DNA of 21,801 nt from a virus. How positions within the stretch are numbered: the stretch's first letter is position 1; every line of letters begins with the position of its first letter. Positions 1 to 6,625 of the stretch are shown in pieces. The position numbers were made by a program, and so were the translations under genes. Under the pieces are notes generated by a model. That model was given only the letters and a program-made list of their open reading frames with translations. It was not told where the DNA came from and ran no database searches. The stretch lies in the IMG/VR virus record IMGVR_UViG_3300002145_000119, positions 1-21,801 of that record. One strand, written 5' to 3'.

Positions 1-606
1 GGCGTGGGTAGCTTCCTCAACTCGACGGCCACGCTCGACGGCGCCGTTCACAGCCATCTCAACGAGCTCGGCAGGAACGCCGGCTGCGGTCAGAGCAGCG
101 ACCTGATCTTCCGAGAGTTTCCCGGAGGTTGAGATCGATTCTCCGTAGCGTTGCATGGCTTCCTGACCAAGAACCGGAGCGAGGTCCGTCGGAGCGGTGG
201 GTTCCTTATCACCGTTGCGGAGCTTCGTCTCAAGTTCCCTGATGCTGTCCGCCATTGCCTGGACGTCCGGGACGCCGTCACGGAGGAACTTCTCGGGGAC
301 CGTCACTGCACCATCCGGCGGTGTTTCGACAGGCGGCGTCGTCGGCTCGACCGGAGTGACCGGAGCCGGCATGGCCGGAGTGACCGGCTCGACCGGAGTG
401 ACCGGAGCCGGGGGTGCGACAGGGTCAGGAGCGAGCGCCTGTGTCATACGAACGCGGGAAGCCTGCGGGTTGTTGTGGCGCGTACCTGGATTGACCACCA
501 TGTCGGGGCCTTTGGGTTTGGCAGGTTCGCCACCGGTACCCTCAACAAAGCTGGGGGTACCGGCGAGACTCGCCTTAGCGGACACGGAAAGTTGCGGGTA
601 AGACAT
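1..606 (-). CDS. Scaffolding / capsid assembly protein, N-terminal part (cut by window edge)
   Basis: An open frame starts at ATG 606 and runs off the left edge without a stop, giving 202 visible residues (MSYPQLSVSAK...). Only 5 bases separate it from the portal stop, and no clear Shine-Dalgarno is present. Residues about 60-95 are Pro/Val/Thr-rich with the block PAPVTPVEP twice; the rest is charged and probably helical (for example AMADSIRELETKLRNGDKEP). No hydrophobic segment is seen. In T7-like phages the gene directly after the portal encodes the internal scaffold (gp9) that guides procapsid assembly, and a disordered, acidic, helical protein fits that. The assignment rests mainly on position and composition; I see no diagnostic motif. 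The C-terminal capsid-binding helix would lie outside the window. Confidence 0.7.
   Translation of the reverse strand, partial: MSYPQLSVSAKASLAGTPSFVEGTGGEPAKPKGPDMVVNPGTRHNNPQASRVRMTQALAPDPVAPPAPVTPVEPVTPAMPAPVTPVEPTTPPVETPPDGAVTVPEKFLRDGVPDVQAMADSIRELETKLRNGDKEPTAPTDLAPVLGQEAMQRYGESISTSGKLSEDQVAALTAAGVPAELVEMAVNGAVERGRRVEEATHA
344..411. repeat. Direct repeat, 26 bp twice at period 42, in the scaffold gene
   Basis: The same 26 bases (starting ggctcgaccggagtgacc) occur at 344-369 and 386-411. In the scaffold reading frame they encode the repeated PAPVTPVEP block. It is an in-frame duplication that lengthens a Pro-rich linker. Confidence 0.85.
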
Positions 607-611
607 AGTCG

Positions 612-2195
612 TTACTGGTTGGTGGGTTGGGGTTGCGACTGGTTACCGGCCTGTGTCAGCCCTGTTGCTAACGGCCCGGTGGCTTGTTGAAGCATGATCT
701 TCAACTGCTCGTTCTCTTGTTCAAGCTGGTTGAGTTGGTCGACTTCGTCGTCCGTACGGATAGCTCCTGGGATGTCGAGGCCGGCGGACGTCATCATGAA
801 CGAGAGGATGACACCGGAGTTTACACGTTTGACGAACTCTACTTGAGGTATCACTTTCATCGCGCTGTCGAACACGACGCTCATTTTCTGTAGGTCCTGA
901 CCGCGTGCAAGCGCGTCGATACCAGTGAGTGGTGTCGGCTTGATGTTGTCGGCGACCTTCTTGTTCGAGACCTTACCGATCGAACCCTCGGCCTCCAGGC
1001 GTCGAATGACACCCTTCACCCAAGGTAGTTGGAACTCCAAGGAAAGTCGAATGAAGACGCCCGAGTGTGTTGTTTCGAGCTCCTGCGCGAACATGCGGAT
1101 CTCTTCGGCCGTAACACGCTCGGCGTCTCGGGCGAAGTTGAGAAGGAAAACAGAAGACATGGCACGGGTCATCTCATCCAACTGCTTGGCAGCGGTTGTG
1201 AAGTCCGCGTACTTCTGGACTTGAAGGAACGTAACATCACCCTCCTTACCAGCAATCGCTTGACCGTTCTCGGCTTCGTCTAGGTCACGTGGGTCGACGT
1301 ACCCGGTGGGGTTCACCAGAGGCACGACACGCGCCGCGATCTTTGCACCGTCTGACAGGGACTTGGTGAGACTTTCGATCTCTGCCAGGGTTCCCTGGTA
1401 CTGCGACAGCAGACTGTTACCGTACGCTTGCTTGGCTTCACGCTCCCAGCGGAGTGCGGCCCACGGCATCGTCTCGGGCGTGTACGACTCTTCTGTTCCG
1501 TCCACCGCAAAGCCGTTGATTTCCTGTACCGACTTCCACATGTCGCCATCTTTGTACACCTTGGTGTAGACGGTGACAACCTCGGGCGCAACAGCGCCGG
1601 CGCCAAACTCGTTGGGGTCTGGGTGGGTCATGATCCAATCACGGGTGACCGCGTCGATCGTCTGCGAAGTCAACTCCTCTCGAAGCACAATGCAGAGGAG
1701 GTTGTCCGAACGGTCACGCTCGACGACATACTCGCGAAGCGTGAAGTACGTGGGCTCCCCGGTCTTGGGGTATCTCGTCAGTACGTTACCGACCACGACA
1801 AGCTGTTTGATTACGTCTGCGCCGACAACGCGGAGTTGACTCGAAGCGACGTGCTTTTGGATCTCTCGCTCGATGTCGGCCAAGTCTTTCTCTACAGCAG
1901 CCCGGACCGCCTCGTCTTCGGAAAGGACTTTCAAAGCCTTACCGTTAGGGACCATCCGCACAAACTGCGAACCGGCCGGGAAGGTCGCCATAAGGATGCG
2001 CGACGTGATGTGGTTGACACCGCGGGCGCCGACCCAGTTGCGAGGCCGCGGCAGCGAGCCACGACGACCCTCCGGAGGAAAGACGGCCGGCAGCGTAAGC
2101 ATGGCGCACTGTTCAGCAGTGTCGATGTACGGTTGGCGATCCGCCTGTAACCGTTCGTATAGCTGGGAGGCCGTGGTGTTCTCGTAGGGGTTCAT
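612..2195 (-). CDS. Portal protein (head-tail connector, T7 gp8-like)
   Basis: The 527-residue protein matches T7 gp8 (536 aa) in length and type: MNPYENTTASQLYERLQADRQPY at the start, a region with QFVRMVPN, then YGNSLLSQYQGTLAEIESL and LLNFARDAERVTAEEIRMFAQELE, a pattern typical of podoviral portals (the 'AERVTAEEI' segment is especially characteristic). The family forms the dodecameric ring at one capsid vertex through which DNA is packaged and ejected and to which the tail binds. The start is well supported: GGGAGGTGA lies 9-16 bases ahead of ATG 2195. The C-terminus is Gln/Pro-rich (QPQPTNQ), a probable disordered tail. It sits between a small gp7.3-like gene and the scaffold gene, as expected for a T7-like late operon. 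Confidence 0.95.
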   Translation of the reverse strand: MNPYENTTASQLYERLQADRQPYIDTAEQCAMLTLPAVFPPEGRRGSLPRPRNWVGARGVNHITSRILMATFPAGSQFVRMVPNGKALKVLSEDEAVRAAVEKDLADIEREIQKHVASSQLRVVGADVIKQLVVVGNVLTRYPKTGEPTYFTLREYVVERDRSDNLLCIVLREELTSQTIDAVTRDWIMTHPDPNEFGAGAVAPEVVTVYTKVYKDGDMWKSVQEINGFAVDGTEESYTPETMPWAALRWEREAKQAYGNSLLSQYQGTLAEIESLTKSLSDGAKIAARVVPLVNPTGYVDPRDLDEAENGQAIAGKEGDVTFLQVQKYADFTTAAKQLDEMTRAMSSVFLLNFARDAERVTAEEIRMFAQELETTHSGVFIRLSLEFQLPWVKGVIRRLEAEGSIGKVSNKKVADNIKPTPLTGIDALARGQDLQKMSVVFDSAMKVIPQVEFVKRVNSGVILSFMMTSAGLDIPGAIRTDDEVDQLNQLEQENEQLKIMLQQATGPLATGLTQAGNQSQPQPTNQ

Positions 2196-2200
2196 CGTGG

Positions 2201-2220
2201 TTCACCTCCCTAGCTAGGGA
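2201..2220 (-). promoter_or_regulatory. Portal ribosome binding site joined to a 14-bp perfect palindrome
   Basis: On the minus strand TCCCTAGCTAGGGA (2207-2220) is a perfect 14-bp palindrome that runs straight into the portal Shine-Dalgarno GGGAGGTGA. It also contains the TAG stop of the small upstream gene. In RNA the palindrome could pair within or between transcripts and cover part of the ribosome site, but this is inference. Confidence 0.5.
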
Positions 2221-2386
2221 TGTTGAGGCTGGTTCGGGGGATGTACAACGACGTCTTCGGAAGACCGGCGAGTTTGTCGGCCTGTGCGTTCGCGGTTACC
2301 TGTGAGACAGGCGCCTTTGAGACGGCAACGGGCGCGGCAGGAGGCTTCGGAGGTTCGAGGAGTTCGGGGGTACCGGGGAAGCACAT
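2210..2386 (-). CDS. Small Pro-rich protein upstream of portal (T7 gp7.3-like)
   Basis: A 58-residue frame starts at ATG 2386, four bases after the previous stop, and ends in TAG 2210-2212 just ahead of the portal site. It begins MCFPGTPELLEPPKPPAAP, has a Pro/Ala-rich middle, and ends KTSLYIPRTSLNIPS. Many T7-like phages carry such a small protein immediately before the portal; T7 gp7.3 (a tail/host-range protein) ends with a comparable 'KKSLSVARSSGGGINI' type of tail. The basic/hydrophobic C-terminal motif ending in LNI is the best clue. No Shine-Dalgarno is seen, so coupling to the upstream gene is likely. The family link is by position and tail pattern only. Confidence 0.6.
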   Translation of the reverse strand: MCFPGTPELLEPPKPPAAPVAVSKAPVSQVTANAQADKLAGLPKTSLYIPRTSLNIPS

Positions 2387-2390
2387 TGTG

Positions 2391-2624
2391 TTACCGGGGT
2401 TTGGTGTTTGTCGGGGCCTTCACGCGGATGCGTGCCTGGCTCTGTCGCTTGTGCTGCTCGTTGAGCACGCCGCGTAAAAAGTTGACGACACTCCGGCGAC
2501 CGGCTCGGTACTGCGAGGCACCGATGTCGACCGTCTCGGCGGTTTCTTCCGGAAAGATCCGGTCAAGTTCGGCAACCAGGTCCGCTTCGATCCGGACACT
2601 GATTCCCATTACAGTTTCGTTCAT
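2391..2624 (-). CDS. Small protein, possible ribbon-helix-helix DNA binder
   Basis: This 77-residue protein starts at ATG 2624 behind a good site (AACAGGAG, 6-7 bases before ATG). The segment GISVRIEADLVAELDRIF resembles the strand-plus-helix opening of ribbon-helix-helix proteins, and RRSVVNFLRGVLNEQ could be the second helix; the turn between them is longer than usual. The C-terminus is basic (KRQSQARIRVKAPTNTKPR). It sits at the border between replication and structural genes, so a regulatory role is plausible, but the RHH reading is only a pattern match. The gene itself is convincing from its site and packing. Confidence 0.65.
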   Translation of the reverse strand: MNETVMGISVRIEADLVAELDRIFPEETAETVDIGASQYRAGRRSVVNFLRGVLNEQHKRQSQARIRVKAPTNTKPR

Positions 2625-2646
2625 ATAAGACTCCTGTTATTTTACT

Positions 2647-3237
2647 CTAACTTTGCGTTAGGTACTGGGCGAGGCTGTTGGCGGCTACGCGAAGCGTTGC
2701 AAGGTCGCTGTTGTTTTCGATGGTGAAGTCCCACGCCCAGTCGTCCAGGTCGTGCTCCGAATCGTGTGTATCTGACGGTACACCGGCGCGGTCTACCTTC
2801 ACTGTGATGCCTCCCTGCTCCAGGGTTGCCAGAGTCTCGTTCTTGAAGCGTGTGTCCGTAACGATTAGGAAGTCCGGGGCAGGTCGGCGCCGCTTCTTGA
2901 GGACTGCGTCGACCCAGATGTTCGGCATGTTTTTGCGCATGATGTCTGTGCCGAAAATCTGGAGTAGTTCGCGGGTCGTTGAAACCGGCCTACCAAGTAC
3001 TCCCTCGGCGTGACTGCGCACGGAAGGGGGTAGGTAAGCATCCCGTAGTTCACTACGCCCGAACAGGCTGGAAGCCGGCGGCTCGAAGAGAATACTCACA
3101 ATGTCCTTCAACGCTCGGGCAAACGATGTACGCTCCACCCGAGCTCCGTACGCAGTCACAAGTTCGTGTTCGAGCATACTCCCGAACGTGTCTTTTCCAG
3201 TCCCCTTGCGGTGACCGATGGCGATGATTTGGGTCAT
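2647..3237 (-). CDS. Deoxynucleoside monophosphate kinase (phage dNMP kinase-like)
   Basis: The 196-residue protein begins MTQIIAIGHRKGTGKDTF, a P-loop of the form GHRKGTGKDT found in phage deoxynucleotide monophosphate kinases related to T4 gp1. Later segments fit the fold: a phage-typical LLQIFGTDIMRK, then DFLIVTDTRFKNE, which matches the Walker B-like 'DvRfpnE' strand where nucleotide-binding residues lie. The enzyme would phosphorylate dNMPs to dNDPs in the host cytoplasm to feed replication. I prefer ATG 3237 because it overlaps the exonuclease stop as ATGA; a GTG five codons upstream (3252) is possible, with weaker support. It is next to the exonuclease and polymerase genes, in keeping with nucleotide recycling from degraded host DNA. 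Confidence 0.85.
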   Translation of the reverse strand: MTQIIAIGHRKGTGKDTFGSMLEHELVTAYGARVERTSFARALKDIVSILFEPPASSLFGRSELRDAYLPPSVRSHAEGVLGRPVSTTRELLQIFGTDIMRKNMPNIWVDAVLKKRRRPAPDFLIVTDTRFKNETLATLEQGGITVKVDRAGVPSDTHDSEHDLDDWAWDFTIENNSDLATLRVAANSLAQYLTQS

Positions 3238-3995
3238 ACTTTGGGCTTCCACTTCATGATTTGTTTCTTCGAGTTCCAGTCACCTTTGCGGCAGATCCGG
3301 GCCAAGCGGGCCTGTTGGATCATGTCTTCCTTGGTGAGGCCGGCGGACAGATACTTGTTCAGGACCGCGCTCCAAAGAGTCTTCTCGGTGTGGAGCTTTC
3401 CGACAACCTTCTGGGCAGCTACCGGACCGACGCCTTTCACGCCGGGGTAGTTGTCCGTGGTGTCACCGGTCATGGCCTGGACTGCGAGGAAGCGGTTGGC
3501 TTCCAGTTTGGTGATCTCGCGGATACCCTCCTCCGGTCGGTCCCAGTTGTACAACGAGCACGGGATCGTTGCGAGGTCCTTGTCGATCGTTGCGACAACA
3601 GTACCGGCCGGGTCCTTCGTGGCCTCGATGCCCATAACATCGTCCGCCTCAAGCCCCGCCATCTCCAGACACTCGAAGTGCTCGCGGCACCAGTCCACGA
3701 ACTTACGGTACCCGAGGGGCTTCCGGGACTTCCGGTTCGCCTTGTAAGCGGGGTACTCCCACTTCCGCCAAGTTCCATTAGGGTCGGAGAAGCACATCAA
3801 CGGGCGAACATCGCGCTCGTCGAGTAGCCGCCCCACCTCTTTCGTAACTTGGAGGGCGTGGTTGATGATGATCTGTCTGGCGAGCTTGTGGTCGCACGTC
3901 AGGCTCCAGTTGTCGTCGTCCCACTCCGTCTCCACCTCTGCGGCGGACGTTGCTCGGAACGCCATAACGTCGGCGTCAATCAGTAGTCGAATCAT
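3234..3995 (-). CDS. 5'-3' exonuclease (T7 gp6-like, FEN/PIN family)
   Basis: The 253-residue protein carries the acidic signature of the FEN superfamily: LLIDADVMAF (D7, D9), GLEADDVMG (E116, D118, D119), TIDKDL (D138, D140) and MTGDTTDNYPG (D178, D181), followed by the helix-three-turn-helix GVKGVGPVAAQKVVG that grips DNA. KWEYPAYKANRK is the family's arch/helical gateway region. T7 gp6 (300 aa) removes RNA primers and degrades host DNA; the same role is expected here. It is shorter than gp6, mainly at the C-terminus. The start ATG 3995 lies inside the end of the HNH gene (20-base overlap) and lacks a Shine-Dalgarno, so translation is probably coupled. Confidence 0.93.
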   Translation of the reverse strand: MIRLLIDADVMAFRATSAAEVETEWDDDNWSLTCDHKLARQIIINHALQVTKEVGRLLDERDVRPLMCFSDPNGTWRKWEYPAYKANRKSRKPLGYRKFVDWCREHFECLEMAGLEADDVMGIEATKDPAGTVVATIDKDLATIPCSLYNWDRPEEGIREITKLEANRFLAVQAMTGDTTDNYPGVKGVGPVAAQKVVGKLHTEKTLWSAVLNKYLSAGLTKEDMIQQARLARICRKGDWNSKKQIMKWKPKV

Positions 3996-4347
3996 TGTGG
4001 TGTGTGTGGTGTCGTAGGTAAATGATAGACTTCCAGAGGAGGTCGGTCGAGTCGTTGAAAAGTCCGAGGGCTAGGTTGCACCTCCGACACAAGAGGCCGC
4101 GTACCGCCCCGGTAGTGTGGTCGTGGTCCACGGCGAATCGCTGCTTTGCTGGGTGGCGGTGGCACACGGCACACTCACCTCTTTGGTAATCGAACAGGGT
4201 GTTGAACTCCTGTAGCGTCACCCCGTAACGCCGTAGAAGGTCCTGACTTCGACGACACTCCCGGCAGTCCCCCCGCCGTGAGGCGAAAGAGGTAGCCGGG
4301 AGTACGCGTTTGCAAGGACCACGGCACTGTTTGTGGTCTTCGTCCAT
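3976..4347 (-). CDS. HNH endonuclease, recombination endonuclease VII-like
   Basis: The 123-residue protein has an N-terminal four-cysteine zinc site (KQCRGPCKRVLPATSF...DCRECR) and a core of the endonuclease VII family: GECAVCHRHPAKQ, FAVDHDHTTGAVRGLLC and RRCNLALGLFND. The D-H-D-H motif holds the catalytic His and metal ligands, and the CxxC pairs bind the structural zinc. Family members either resolve branched DNA or act as free-standing mobile nucleases. Its position directly after the polymerase matches the small HNH genes (such as T7 gp5.3) that often sit there. The start ATG overlaps the polymerase TGA as TGATG. It could serve replication or be a homing passenger; the sequence does not decide. 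Confidence 0.88.
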   Translation of the reverse strand: MDEDHKQCRGPCKRVLPATSFASRRGDCRECRRSQDLLRRYGVTLQEFNTLFDYQRGECAVCHRHPAKQRFAVDHDHTTGAVRGLLCRRCNLALGLFNDSTDLLWKSIIYLRHHTHHNDSTTD

Positions 4348-6164
4348 CAGTGTGTCTTCGACCAGTCGGGGCCGATTTTGTATTCGCCGTCCAGCGGACA
4401 GCGTGACTTGAGAATGACTCCGGCCTCACGAATGCACTCAACGGCAAGTTTGCCGAGCGTGTCCGCAAGTTCGGGTACAACCTCGAACTGGAACTCGTCA
4501 TGAACGTGGGCGAGGTTCGCGTAGTTCTCTCCAAATATCAGGCCGCGGTTAGGCGCCTCTCGGTGGAGTAGGACGGTAGCGAGCTTCATGACATCCGCCT
4601 CGAATGAGGTCAGGATGTAGTTCAAGGCGTGGCGGGAAGTCGGCAGAGGTACCGGACGTCCCATGAGTGAGCGGAGGAAACCGCGCTCGTTGTAAACCCC
4701 TTCGAGTCCGTCCTTCAAATCCTGGAGACCGACGGTTCGCTTCGCGAAGTTCCGCATGGCTTTGTCACCGGCCTTACGGATAGCGGCCTCGCCTTGCGTG
4801 TCCGGCTCGACGGCAGCGCCGAGTAGTTTAGGACCAGCACCGAACAGGTAGGCGTAGATAAAAGTCTTCGCACCGTCCCTGGTCTTGATGCCGGCCGCAA
4901 CGCGGTTCGCTTCGTGAGGGTCTGCCTCCGTGACAATCTTGACGTACTTGCCGCCGTCGTACGGGGCTAGGTAGTGAGACAGGGCACGAAGCTGGATACC
5001 GCTTGCGTCCGCCCCAACCATGACCCAGTTGCCGGGGGTGGCTGAAAAAAGACTGCGACATTCGGCACCGTACTCGACCTTCAAGCTAGGGGTCTGTGCG
5101 ACGTTCGGGCTTGAGTGTCCACAACGTCCGTGAGGTGTTCCGACGTTGACCACACGTCCGTGGATTCGCCCGTCTTCACCGACCTTCTTGAGCCACCCCT
5201 GCTTACCTGTAGCCAACTGCCCGATGCGCTTCTCAAGCATGAGGTAACGCGCAAGCATGTTGGTCTCGGGGAAGCCGAGGTTCTCCAGGACTTTCTCGTC
5301 GATGATGGCATTACCGGCCTTCGTGTACTTCTCCGGCTTCCAGTCGTACTTGCCTTCGAGACGTGACACGATCTGCTGCCGAGACGCTGGGTTGAATGGG
5401 ACCGTCTCCTCTTTGCGGATCTTCTTCACCTTCGTGTAGGTGACCTTCACCTCCGGTGGAAAGAGTTCCTGCAACTTGTCCGCGATCTCCGCACGTTCGG
5501 TCATGAACTTCGCGACCAACTCCTGCGCACGATCCACGTTGAAGTGGAACCCACGGGTTTGTTGTAGCGACATGATTACGGCGAACTCCTGTTCAACGTC
5601 CCGGAGCAGGTCACTGTACGTCTTTCCTCCGAGGAACAGCCGCAAGGCGACACAGACGCGAACGTCCTGCACGCAGTACATGAGCATGTCCATGTCGAAC
5701 ACGTCCCAGTCGGTGCGCTGCTTTCCGTAGCTACCTTTGTGGATGCCGAGCCTGTAGCCCCACGCTTCGAGCATGTGACTACCGATCAGGTTCCCTGGCA
5801 TTGGCGTTTGTCCGAGTCGTTTGACGCGGTTCCGAACGCGCATGTCGCGATCCTTCACGTCCGGGACCAGTACTTGAGCGGCGATGTACGTGTCGTAGAT
5901 GTCCACCTGTTCAGGTGGCTCCCAACCATACAGCCGCTCAAGTACCGGCAAATCGAATCCCTTGATGTTGTGTCCAGAGATTTCCGTGGCCTTCTCAAGA
6001 AGTTTGAGGCAGTCCTCGATCGAACCATCCGCCGGTACGCGGTAGTTCTTGTTCGCGAACGTCCACTCCCTACACGAGTCCAGGTCGATCACGCTTACGC
6101 AGTGAACGATCAGGTCCTCTCGACTTAGGAATCCGTTCGTCTCGATGTCAAAGTTTAGTCTCAT
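4347..6164 (-). CDS. DNA polymerase, family A, T7 gp5-like, with 3'-5' exonuclease
   Basis: This 605-residue replicative polymerase has an intact proofreading domain: FDIETN (D6, E8), GHNIKGFDLPVL (D71) and MYCVQDV (Y163, D167). The polymerase domain follows with SSPNVAQTPS, motif A GADASGIQLRALSHYL (D386), motif B TRDGAKTFIYAYLFGAG (about 428-444), and motif C HVHDEFQFE (H555, D556). The end, GPDWSKTH, resembles the T7 gp5 end GPNWAICH. T7 gp5 has 704 residues; almost all the difference is upstream of motif A, where the roughly 76-residue thioredoxin-binding insertion of T7 is replaced by a short stretch around residues 235-257. GAAGAG lies ahead of ATG 6164. It overlaps genes on both sides and is flanked by HNH and HTH genes. 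Confidence 0.97.
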   Translation of the reverse strand: MRLNFDIETNGFLSREDLIVHCVSVIDLDSCREWTFANKNYRVPADGSIEDCLKLLEKATEISGHNIKGFDLPVLERLYGWEPPEQVDIYDTYIAAQVLVPDVKDRDMRVRNRVKRLGQTPMPGNLIGSHMLEAWGYRLGIHKGSYGKQRTDWDVFDMDMLMYCVQDVRVCVALRLFLGGKTYSDLLRDVEQEFAVIMSLQQTRGFHFNVDRAQELVAKFMTERAEIADKLQELFPPEVKVTYTKVKKIRKEETVPFNPASRQQIVSRLEGKYDWKPEKYTKAGNAIIDEKVLENLGFPETNMLARYLMLEKRIGQLATGKQGWLKKVGEDGRIHGRVVNVGTPHGRCGHSSPNVAQTPSLKVEYGAECRSLFSATPGNWVMVGADASGIQLRALSHYLAPYDGGKYVKIVTEADPHEANRVAAGIKTRDGAKTFIYAYLFGAGPKLLGAAVEPDTQGEAAIRKAGDKAMRNFAKRTVGLQDLKDGLEGVYNERGFLRSLMGRPVPLPTSRHALNYILTSFEADVMKLATVLLHREAPNRGLIFGENYANLAHVHDEFQFEVVPELADTLGKLAVECIREAGVILKSRCPLDGEYKIGPDWSKTH

Positions 6165-6384
6165 GTCTCTTCTTGAAAAGGGTTGTCGCTTTCGCGATGA
6201 GTTTTTTATGGAGCAGGATGTACAAGCGGTCGCTCATCTCCTCGCTCAACGGACACTCAACGCCATGCAGTTCGGCAGTCACTACCGTCGCCTCCCCGGC
6301 GTAGCGTAGTTCCGCCGCCAGGAAGACCGTGTTCCAGTCTGTGTGAAGGAACGTAGGCTCATCGAGCAGGTAGTGAATCTCCAT
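6148..6384 (-). CDS. Hypothetical protein, 78 aa
   Basis: I do not recognise this protein. It begins MEIHYLLDEPTFLHTDWNTV, has a mixed alpha/beta look (FLAAELRYAGEATVVTAELHGV) and a basic end (LFKKRHETKL). It starts two bases after the previous stop, has no Shine-Dalgarno, and ends 17 bases inside the polymerase frame, so it is translationally tied to both neighbours. The small slot before the polymerase is occupied by unrelated short genes in many T7-like phages. Confidence 0.7.
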   Translation of the reverse strand: MEIHYLLDEPTFLHTDWNTVFLAAELRYAGEATVVTAELHGVECPLSEEMSDRLYILLHKKLIAKATTLFKKRHETKL

Positions 6385-6386
6385 CG

Positions 6387-6623
6387 TCAGTTCGTGATCT
6401 TACGGACCCCGCGCATACGGTACGATGTGAACCGCTTACCGTCGACGGTGCGCCACTTCGACTCGATCGGCCAGCCGGCGAGGATCAGTTCCCCGATGCG
6501 AGCGGCCAGTCGTTCAACGCCCCACCACGCCCGCGCATCCGAGGAGGACAGGCGCCCGCCGTCGGCGAGGTAGTCCAGGATGAGTTGGCGTTGGGACTTG
6601 GAGTAGGTCTGGGTTTTAGCCAT
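6387..6623 (-). CDS. Small winged helix-turn-helix domain protein
   Basis: The 78-residue protein reads as one helix-turn-helix domain: SKSQRQLILDYLADGGRLSSSDARAWWGVERLAARIGEL, then ILAGWPIES and a wing-like GKRFTSYRM. This matches small phage and bacterial HTH proteins of the type 'QR..IL.yL..G..lt..eA....gi.RLaaRI..Lr..G..I' (HTH_39-like). It would bind DNA, but its target and role are unknown. Start ATG 6623 has AACAGGAC about 8 bases upstream, and it starts just after the primase-helicase stop. A role in replication or late transcription control is only inference from position. Confidence 0.8.
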   Translation of the reverse strand: MAKTQTYSKSQRQLILDYLADGGRLSSSDARAWWGVERLAARIGELILAGWPIESKWRTVDGKRFTSYRMRGVRKITN

Positions 6624-6625
6624 AG

